From Pseudomonas sp. PD9R (lineage in GTDB: Bacteria > Pseudomonadota > Gammaproteobacteria > Pseudomonadales > Pseudomonadaceae), in assembly GCF_019200975.1 (NCBI RefSeq), contig NZ_JAHTMR010000023.1, positions 1 through 64,000 of the forward strand: 64,000 nucleotides of DNA. The letters are read 5' to 3'. The notes under the pieces are model-generated. The model searched no databases. It saw only the letters and a program-made list of their open reading frames with translations, and had not been told where the DNA came from. Numbering within the stretch: the stretch's first letter is position 1; every line of letters begins with the position of its first letter. Position numbers and translations under genes: made by a program. Of the stretch, positions 58,362 through 64,000 are shown piece after piece.

Positions 58362-58928
58362 ATGCTGAAGCGCTGGTTTGCAGTTCCCGCGTTACTGGTC
58401 GCGTTTATCGGGCTGGCTCAAGCGGCAGAGTGCCCGGACCTGCTGCAAGGCTCGTTGCCCAAGCTGCGTGCCAAGGAATCCATCGACCTGTGCCAGCGCT
58501 TCGCCGGTAAACCGTTGGTGGTGGTCAATACCGCCAGTTTCTGTGGCTTCGCCCCGCAATTCAAAAGCCTTGAGGCGCTGAATCAGCGTTTCAAGGATCA
58601 GGGGCTTGAGGTGATCGGTGTGCCGTCCAATGATTTCAAACAGGAGTCCAGGGACGGTGCCGAGACCGCCAAGGTCTGTTACGTGAACTACGGCGTGACG
58701 TTCACCATGACTGAGCCGCAGAACGTTCGTGGTGAAGATGCAACGCATCTGTTCAAGGTACTCGCCAAGCAGACCAGCGCGCCTAAGTGGAATTTCTACA
58801 AGTACGTTGTCGATCGTCAGGGCAAGGTGATCGCAAATTTCTCCAGCCTGACCAAGCCCGATGACCCCGACTTTATCGCGGCAGTGGAGAAAGCCCTGGC
58901 TTCGCCGCCACTGGCATCCGCGCCCTGA
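58362..58928 (+). CDS. Exported glutathione peroxidase-like thiol peroxidase
   Basis: 188 residues: signal peptide (1-21, cut after GLAQA-A) and a GPx domain, so it should act in the periplasm. The peroxidatic Cys61 is in VNTASFCGFAPQF, and the Trp-Asn pair is in PKWNFYKYVVD (143-144). The tetrad Gln is not where expected: the usual CNQFG-type loop reads VPSNDFKQES, giving Asp91. A second Cys in AKVCYVNYG (about 106) could act as resolving residue. AAGGA 10 bp before ATG 58362 decides the start over an ATG at 58341. A bidirectional terminator follows. Confidence 0.92.
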   Translation: MLKRWFAVPALLVAFIGLAQAAECPDLLQGSLPKLRAKESIDLCQRFAGKPLVVVNTASFCGFAPQFKSLEALNQRFKDQGLEVIGVPSNDFKQESRDGAETAKVCYVNYGVTFTMTEPQNVRGEDATHLFKVLAKQTSAPKWNFYKYVVDRQGKVIANFSSLTKPDDPDFIAAVEKALASPPLASAP

Positions 58929-58940
58929 TCGACGCGCACT

Positions 58941-58980
58941 AAAAAGCCCCGCCTCTGTACCAGAGAGCGGGGCTTTTTTA
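58941..58980. terminator. Bidirectional terminator glutathione peroxidase / fadL
   Basis: AAAAAGCCCCGC / GCGGGGCTTTTT outer stem (one base off centre) with an inner CTCTG-TACC-AGAG stem. A/T runs on both sides serve two convergent genes. Confidence 0.92.
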
Positions 58981-59016
58981 ATTCCGTGTCGAGCGGTTCA
59001 GGCTCGCCGCGAATTA

Positions 59017-60300
59017 TCAGAAGCGGTAGGTTGCACCGACACCGAAACCGTTCGCGCTGTTTTCGTACTTGGCGTTATAGGACTGACCCAAGCCATTAGT
59101 GCGGTTGACAGTGACATCTTCTTCCTTGAGGTAGGAGTAAGCCACATCAATGGTCCAGTCGTCGGTTGGGCTGAAGCCTGCACCGATACTGAAGATCGTC
59201 CGGTCGCCGGTAGGAATGCGTGGCGAACGATCAGTGTTGTTGGTAGGCGACTGGTCAAAGGTGAGACCGGTACGCAGCACCCACTGCTTGTTCAACTGGT
59301 AGGAAGTACCCACGGCGTAGGCCCAGGTGTCATGCCAGTTCTGTTCTTCCTTGATGGTACCAACGATTTGTGGGGCGAGTGCGCCACCGTTGGCTGCGGT
59401 TACGCCTTCGTTGTTGACCGTGATGTCTTTCAGGCGGCTCCAGCGAGTCCAGGAAGCACCGGCATAGAGCTTCCAGGCATCGTTCAAATCTTGAGTCACG
59501 GAAAGATCATAGGACTCAGGTGTTTCGATCTTCAGCGAGGCATCGTAACGGTTGGATTTGAGTACCTGAGCTGGCACGCCAGCGCTGGTAGTCACATCGG
59601 TGTGGCCGTCGAGCTTGTAGTTCACTTTCGAGTGATAGGTCAGGCCTACGCGAGTGGTGTCGGTGGCTTGCACCAGGACACCGGCGTTAAAGCCTAAGGC
59701 CGTATCGTCGCCCTTGATTTTCACATTGTTGTCGCCAGCCGTCCTGGGGATAGCAATATCCGATTCCAGGGTGCCGGAAATCCGGTTGAAGGTGGGGCCA
59801 AAACCGATCGACACTTTATCGTTGAAAGCGTAGCTGACGGTTGGCTGCAGAGTGACGACTTTGACTTCGCTCTTGCTGCCGAAAGCGCGGCCCTGAAAGC
59901 CGTTTTCGTAGTTGGTGACCAGCCCGAACGGAGCGTAGACACCAACACCAACAGCCCACTCATCGCTGAGTTTATTTGTATAAAAACCCATTGGTACTGA
60001 AGTGAACGGAACCATGTCGCCTTTGTTGGTTCCTCTTGAGTTGCCGCTGGTATCGCTGATATCGGTCGAGGCGTCGATCGCCGCGATACCACCAGTGATT
60101 TGCTGGCCTTTTAGGCGGGCCATACCGGCAGGGTTGCCATAAACTGTGCTTGCGTCATCGGCAGATGAAGATCGCCCGGCAAAACCTGTACCCATCCCGC
60201 TGATGCTTTGTTCGTTGAGGGCAAAGCCACTTGCGAAGATTTGGGTGGATGCCATGGCAACGGCGAGGCTAATGGTGGTTTTGAGCATTACTTTTTTCAT
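59017..60300 (-). CDS. FadL-family outer-membrane fatty-acid channel
   Basis: 427 residues. Signal peptide (1-23, cut after QIFA-SG) and a 14-strand barrel with an N-terminal hatch. The family start is GFALNEQSISGMGTGFAGRS (about 25-44), then the NPAGMARLKGQQ region (about 56-67); the C-terminus ends with a strand and final Phe (GVGATYRF), the outer-membrane sorting signal. FadL proteins bring long-chain fatty acids or other hydrophobic compounds across the outer membrane. The next gene upstream (60447-60929) reads in the same direction, about 150 bp away. Confidence 0.94.
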   Translation of the reverse strand: MKKVMLKTTISLAVAMASTQIFASGFALNEQSISGMGTGFAGRSSSADDASTVYGNPAGMARLKGQQITGGIAAIDASTDISDTSGNSRGTNKGDMVPFTSVPMGFYTNKLSDEWAVGVGVYAPFGLVTNYENGFQGRAFGSKSEVKVVTLQPTVSYAFNDKVSIGFGPTFNRISGTLESDIAIPRTAGDNNVKIKGDDTALGFNAGVLVQATDTTRVGLTYHSKVNYKLDGHTDVTTSAGVPAQVLKSNRYDASLKIETPESYDLSVTQDLNDAWKLYAGASWTRWSRLKDITVNNEGVTAANGGALAPQIVGTIKEEQNWHDTWAYAVGTSYQLNKQWVLRTGLTFDQSPTNNTDRSPRIPTGDRTIFSIGAGFSPTDDWTIDVAYSYLKEEDVTVNRTNGLGQSYNAKYENSANGFGVGATYRF

Positions 60301-60446
60301 TATTAGAACTCCTGGTGATCACCGGGGCGAAAATTACCAACATTTTCGTTCCAGCGCCATAGGCTGTATCGCTTGATTTAGAGCGGTTTTGTAGGACAAT
60401 CCGACCAGATTCGCGACTTGTTGTGCGATCTTTGGATCCAGAGGAG

Positions 60447-60929
60447 TCAGCAGGCGAGTTGATTCAGCGGTGAAACACAAGTTTGCCAAGCGTAGGTGAA
60501 GTCTCTGAGGCGTCCTTGGGGCTGGAATGTCTGGCGCCAGATTCGGGCCATTCCCAACAGATCGTCTGCTTCGGGGAGCGGGGTGTTTTGTTCTTCGATC
60601 AGCAGCCAGGCGATGGCCGTGGCGTAACGCAGATTGACGGTCAATTCGAGGTGCGGTCCGCTGAGGAAAGCATGCTGGCTGGCCAGGCCACGGACCAGGC
60701 TTGCGCGTTCGGGGTCGAGCGCCAGGTAATCGTCCCAGAGTGCCTGATGGCGGGGCTCAGCGATCCGGTAGAGACCATGGCCACGGCGGTCGTGCAGGGC
60801 GGAACCAAGGGCAGACTGGCTGGCAGCGATGCCAACCAGCAGGGATTCGGCGGTAGCGCTATGGCGTCCAAGGTAAATCAATGTCGGGCGGATCACATAG
60901 CGGCGTAGTTCGCTGGCAGCGATACCCAT
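60447..60929 (-). CDS. Phage-lysozyme-like protein with an apparently missing catalytic Glu
   Basis: 160 residues, no signal peptide or membrane helix. From memory of the family, it follows the pattern of small phage tail or lysis proteins: IRPTL..LG..S..AE.LL.G.AA..S.LG (13-42), G.GLY.I.E..H..LW..YLA (50-70), then NLRYATAIAWL (about 105) and PLPEADDLLGMARIWRQ (about 123-139). In the phage proteins the helix end reads AQESxLG with the catalytic Glu; here it is ASQSALG, so Gln38 replaces Glu. It may be a domesticated, inactive or changed enzyme. It is conserved next to fadL in pseudomonads by my recollection. ATG 60929 is the start. Confidence 0.7.
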   Translation of the reverse strand: MGIAASELRRYVIRPTLIYLGRHSATAESLLVGIAASQSALGSALHDRRGHGLYRIAEPRHQALWDDYLALDPERASLVRGLASQHAFLSGPHLELTVNLRYATAIAWLLIEEQNTPLPEADDLLGMARIWRQTFQPQGRLRDFTYAWQTCVSPLNQLAC

Positions 60930-61148
60930 AAAACCCTCGAAACAGGAAATGGTCGGCGATGCCTGAAGGGCCTTGGCAGCGGTGGATCGACTCAGGCTCG
61001 CCGGAAGCGGAACAAGCCGCTTGAGTTGAAGTGTAGTGTCATATTCGCGACGTAAAGGCCTGTTTTTAAAATATTTCCGGCTTCGAGTTATAACCGTTAT
61101 ATCGGTTAGTGCTTAGTTGGGTTGTAGCCTGGTGAAATGTCGGGCAAC

Positions 61149-61180
61149 AAAAAGCCCCGCTTTTTGAGCGGGGCTTTTGG
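61149..61180 (-). terminator. Terminator of the small gene at 61202
   Basis: AAAAGCCCCGC / GCGGGGCTTTT stem with a TTTTTGA loop; on the minus strand it is followed by TTTTGTTG. Confidence 0.9.
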
Positions 61181-61201
61181 TGTTTCAGCGTTGCTGGCGT
61201 T

Positions 61202-61432
61202 TCAGGCAACCAGTGCCTGACGAGTACGATCGATCACGGCCTGCAGCGGTTCGGCGCTGGAGTATTGATCGGGATACAGGCGTTCGCTGTGACGAGCGAT
61301 GCCGTGTTCGTTGACCAGAGTGAAGCTGAAACAGCCTTTGCGAGCAGCCATGATCAGGCAGTTCATTGGTGCAAAAGCGTTGGTTAGGGTGCGAATGGCA
61401 TCCTGAGTATGGATTTGAGTAGACATAGTCAT
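61202..61432 (-). CDS. Small conserved-looking soluble protein, function unknown
   Basis: 76 residues, no signal or membrane segment. It has a helical start (TQDAIRTLTNAFAPMNCLIMA), a basic and aromatic turn (ARKGCFSFTLVNEHGIARHSE) and a C-terminal helix (PLQAVIDRTRQALVA). Two Cys at about 25 and 34. The AGGA 7 bp before ATG 61432 and the terminator after the stop make it a complete small transcription unit, so I take it as real. I do not recognise a family. Confidence 0.75.
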   Translation of the reverse strand: MTMSTQIHTQDAIRTLTNAFAPMNCLIMAARKGCFSFTLVNEHGIARHSERLYPDQYSSAEPLQAVIDRTRQALVA

Positions 61433-61687
61433 TGGGTGTTCCTACAAGCGACACGGATAAGAGCCGTGCAAAATTAAAACGTTCCAGTGACGACGACCAC
61501 CATTGGTCGAACGAAGAACCCGACTGGAACAAAGCAGCCAGTTTGAAGCGCTGATAAGTTGGCGCGCTTGGGCTGGCAGGTAGGTACTTAGGAGGGCAGG
61601 CAACACATCGAGGGCAAAGGTTCTGGGCCCGGGGTGAAGATCCTGATCAATTTGCAGGTTGGTTCGGTCAGAGTAAGTGAGCCTGGC

Positions 61688-61720
61688 AACACCCTTTGCT
61701 TACGTTTCAAAGGTTGTGTT
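61688..61720. other. Hairpin in the long gap
   Basis: AACAC-CCTTTG pairs with CAAAGG-GTGTT across a 9-nt loop, with a TT bulge in the right arm. It has no T run. Confidence 0.4.
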
Positions 61721-61902
61721 GGCGCAAGATTTACCTGGAAACCATCGAGGTGGTCGATCCCGCTTTTTCGGTTGAGGCTTCTTGTGGGAAGGCTGTCCGG
61801 GGGGATTTGTTCGACCAGAATTGACTTTCAGCTTGGTACTAACGCCGCAGATACTAACGGATTGAATTGGCGAAGGGAAGTGTGTTAGCGAAAAATGTTG
61901 CC

Positions 61903-61919
61903 GCAGTGACGGTCACTGC
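61903..61919. promoter_or_regulatory. GCAGTGAC-G-GTCACTGC palindrome
   Basis: Two perfect 8-bp arms around one base. It may be a regulator site; neither side has a clear target gene. Confidence 0.35.
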
Positions 61920-62297
61920 CATCTCAATGGGCCTTGATGGGGGCCTATTGATCAGCAGAAACGCCCTCAATTCGCTCAGAATCCGACCGGTGGTCGTGGC
62001 AATCCAACCAGTGGGAACAGCCTGGATCAAGGGTTTGTCACAGATTATCCCCAGGGATGACGAGAAAATGCGCCGAAAAAGCGCAGCCATATAACCGCCA
62101 CGAAGGTACTTGTGCACAATAGTTGCGCAGTCTGTCACGCGACTGTCATCCACCCTTCAACCGCAGTGGGTGCCTGTAACCAAAATTTAAGTCAATGAAA
62201 AACATCGCTTTTTTTAACTGGTGAAAAAATCGTCAGTTTGACTGCAGGCCCCATTCCACAGGGCTTTGCGAGAGTTCAAGGGCGGTTGTCCACTGAG

Positions 62298-62318
62298 TTA
62301 TCCACAGCTTCTGTGGAT
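62298..62318. promoter_or_regulatory. Inverted repeat containing a DnaA box
   Basis: TTATCCACA (62298-62306) is an exact consensus DnaA box and part of the perfect inverted repeat ATCCACAG-CTT-CTGTGGAT (62300-62318). It lies about 110 bp before the Sel1-like gene. This is far from a typical origin context. Confidence 0.5.
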
Positions 62319-62425
62319 TGTCCCGAGCGCTTGCTCTAGGACGGGCGTGCTGCGTTTTTTTCGACTTTACCTGTAAGAAAAAAAGAGTAGAGTGGCGCGC
62401 CTTCCGATCTGCCCCACAGTGCTTT

Positions 62426-62749
62426 ATGAAGTTTCGTACACCTTCAGATTCTCCTGCTTCCAAACCTCCCATCGTTGCCCCACCCAAGCGTTTTTCGATG
62501 CGTGTGGCCGAGTGGTTGCTGGACAGCCCGCGCCTCGGCGAAAACCCGAACGTCAAACACATCGCTGGACGACTGCTCAAGCAGCCGGCCCGTGAAGGCG
62601 TCGTGGCCGCGCAAAGCCGCCTCGGTCAGTTGATGTGCCGCGAATGCGGCAACGCCCGGGACCGCCGGATTGGCCACGACCTTTTGCGTCAGGCCGCGCG
62701 CGCAGGGGATCTGCGCGCGCAACAGGAACTGGGCCTGATCGAAGACTGA
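62426..62749 (+). CDS. Short Sel1-like repeat protein
   Basis: 107 residues. After a basic, Pro-rich start (about 1-22) the protein is helical with two Sel1-type repeats: LLKQPAREGVVAAQSRLGQLM (about 50-70) and GHDLLRQAARAGDLRAQQELG (about 83-103). Sel1/TPR-like repeats bind other proteins; the partner here is unknown. A Cys pair in LMCRECGNARD (about 70-73) lies between the repeats. ATG 62426 has no strong ribosome site. rmuC follows after 61 bp in the same direction. Confidence 0.8.
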   Translation: MKFRTPSDSPASKPPIVAPPKRFSMRVAEWLLDSPRLGENPNVKHIAGRLLKQPAREGVVAAQSRLGQLMCRECGNARDRRIGHDLLRQAARAGDLRAQQELGLIED

Positions 62750-62810
62750 GCTGTCCAAGACCTGACGCCTTGGTTAACCTTCAAGCTTTATTTCAAAGAC
62801 AGGAGTGGCT

Positions 62811-64000
62811 ATGGCTATGGACTTGACCAGCGCATTGCTTGGGCTGGCAGGCGCTGGGCTGCCGTTACTGGTATTGGCCTGGCAACTGCAACGTCGGGCG
62901 AGCAACGCGCAGGCTGAAGTTGGCCTGCTGGAGCAGCGCCTGGCTACGGAGCATCTGGCTCAAGATGGTTTGACTGCCCAGCTCGAAGCCAGTCGCGATG
63001 AAATCGCCGATCTGGGTCAGGCCAACGCCGCCAAGCAAGCCGATCTGGCCGCTCTGCGCCGTGAAGTCGAACTGCTGCAAATCGAACGTGACGATGCTCG
63101 CGATGCCTCCCACGCCTGGAACATCGAACGCGCCGGCAAAGAGGCCGAATTGCGCCGCCTGGACGCACAGGCCGCTTCACTCAATGCTGAGTTACGTGAG
63201 CAGCAGGACAGCCATCAGCAGCGCCTCAACGACCTGCAAGGCTCGCGAGATGAGCTGCGTGCGCAATTCGCCGAACTGGCAGGGAAGATCTTCGATGAGC
63301 GTGAGCAGCGATTTGCCGAAACCAGCCAGCAGCGCCTCGGCCAGTTGCTCGACCCGTTGAAGGAGCGCATCCAGTCTTTTGAAAAGCGCGTCGAGGAAAG
63401 TTATCAGGCTGAAGCCCGGGAACGCTTTTCGCTGGCCAAGGAGCTGGAGCGTCTGCAACAACTCAATCTGCGCTTGAGCGATGAAGCGACCAACCTGACC
63501 CGCGCCTTGAAAGGGCAGAAAACCCAAGGTAACTGGGGTGAACTGATTCTGGAGCGGGTGCTTGAGCATGCCGGGTTGGAGAAGGGCCGCGAGTACCAGA
63601 CCCAGGTCAACCTCAAAGGTCCGGATGGCGAGCGTTTCCAGCCGGACGTGATCATCTATCTGCCAGGCGACAAGCAGGTGGTGGTCGACTCTAAAGTCAG
63701 CCTTACGGCCTATCAGCAGTACGTTGCAGCCGAAGACGAAGGCATCGGCCAGATCGCCATCAAGCAGCATGTGCTGTCCCTGCGCAATCACGTGAAAGGG
63801 CTGGCCGGTAAGGATTACAAGCGCCTCGACGGCTTGCACAGCCTGGATTTTGTTCTGTTGTTCGTGCCGATCGAAGCGGCGTTTTCCGCGGCGTTGCAGG
63901 CTGAGCCGACGCTGTTCCAGGAGGCGTTCGACCGCAACATTGTGATTGTGAGCCCGACGACCCTGCTGGCAACCCTGCGCGTCATCGACAGCCTGTGGAA
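62811..64000 (+). CDS. rmuC: DNA recombination protein RmuC, 5' part
   Basis: At least 396 residues, cut by the window end. An N-terminal hydrophobic segment (about 5-25) is followed by a long coiled coil (about 30-185, rich in heptads of Leu, Glu, Arg) and the RmuC nuclease-like domain (about 200 on): TQGNWGELILERVLEHAG (about 241-258), FQPDVIIYLPGDKQVVVDSK (about 277-296) and LLFVPIEAAFSAALQ (about 345). The PD-(D/E)XK-type D..VDSK motif is visible. RmuC is thought to limit inversions at short repeats, which may be relevant in a genome full of REPs. AGGAG lies 5-9 bp before ATG 62811. Confidence 0.95.
   Translation, partial: MAMDLTSALLGLAGAGLPLLVLAWQLQRRASNAQAEVGLLEQRLATEHLAQDGLTAQLEASRDEIADLGQANAAKQADLAALRREVELLQIERDDARDASHAWNIERAGKEAELRRLDAQAASLNAELREQQDSHQQRLNDLQGSRDELRAQFAELAGKIFDEREQRFAETSQQRLGQLLDPLKERIQSFEKRVEESYQAEARERFSLAKELERLQQLNLRLSDEATNLTRALKGQKTQGNWGELILERVLEHAGLEKGREYQTQVNLKGPDGERFQPDVIIYLPGDKQVVVDSKVSLTAYQQYVAAEDEGIGQIAIKQHVLSLRNHVKGLAGKDYKRLDGLHSLDFVLLFVPIEAAFSAALQAEPTLFQEAFDRNIVIVSPTTLLATLRVIDSLW

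Larger units (their letters stand above)
61433..62425. other. 993-bp gap without a convincing gene
   Basis: The longest non-coding stretch in the window, between the small gene at 61202 and the Sel1-like gene. It holds a hairpin (61688-61720), a 17-bp palindrome (61903-61919) and an inverted repeat with a DnaA box (62298-62318). Short open frames on both strands at about 61850-62150 overlap each other and look like chance. A regulatory RNA, or the remains of a lost gene, is possible. Confidence 0.6.

Noticed and set aside
61854..62153. Open frames on both strands in the long gap (about 75 and 99 codons).
   Set aside because: They overlap each other, have poor ribosome sites and show no convincing protein features. 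I kept the region as non-coding.

Overview
The window is chromosomal DNA of a fluorescent-group Pseudomonas (P. fluorescens complex or a close relative). Three things point there: the gene neighbourhoods match blocks familiar from Pseudomonas genomes (gltA / sdhCDAB / sucAB / lpdG / sucCD / brnQ / htpG; purN / purM / DUF2066 / hda; the cob cluster followed by a marR / MFS / glutathione peroxidase / fadL block); proteins such as SdhC, HtpG and Hda have the Pseudomonas form; and the spaces between genes are full of the REP/REPIN palindromes typical of this group. Coding density is high. I found no prophage, integron, CRISPR array, rRNA or tRNA, and no clear frameshifted gene. The only mobile-type gene is a REP-associated tyrosine transposase.

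Layout. 1-5 kb: glyoxylate carboligase (gcl), a divergent GlcG-like gene, the REP transposase between two of its REPINs, a RutR-like TetR regulator and a DUF808 membrane protein. 5-13 kb: an MlaA homologue overlapping an alpha/beta hydrolase gene, a small membrane protein, a membrane-bound GH17 glucanase, an orphan betaine-type binding protein, and the acetate permease pair DUF485-actP. 13-26 kb: the TCA-cycle block, with gltA divergent from sdhCDAB-sucAB-lpdG-sucCD, a run of nine genes that makes citrate synthase, succinate dehydrogenase, 2-oxoglutarate dehydrogenase and succinyl-CoA synthetase. 26-38 kb: brnQ, two membrane proteins, a small lipoprotein, two PaaI thioesterases, htpG with a heat-shock-type promoter, dienelactone hydrolase, pirin, OsmC, a chemoreceptor and DUF3108. 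37-47 kb: purN-purM, DUF2066, an AI-2E family permease, hda, two NlpC/P60 lipoproteins, an O-methyltransferase, a sorbosone-dehydrogenase-like lipoprotein and an unrecognised gene. 47-56.5 kb: a cobalamin riboswitch and ten cobalamin genes that cover corrin adenosylation, amidation, aminopropanol attachment and lower-ligand assembly. 56.5-64 kb: MarR/MFS with a shared palindromic operator, a 40-residue membrane peptide, periplasmic glutathione peroxidase, FadL, a lysozyme-like protein that seems to lack its catalytic Glu, a 1-kb gap, a Sel1-like gene and the 5' part of rmuC.

The most interesting signals are not large new systems. They are: a REPIN that forms the last ~25 codons of cobB and the ribosome-binding region of bluB; three perfect hairpins packed into the lpdG-sucC gap; a phage-lysozyme-like gene with an apparent active-site substitution; a MarR operator pair that predicts a leaderless regulator mRNA; and a structured brnQ leader without a clear ribosome-binding site. 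I did not find an obviously new multi-gene system, and all function calls rest on sequence reading without database searches.
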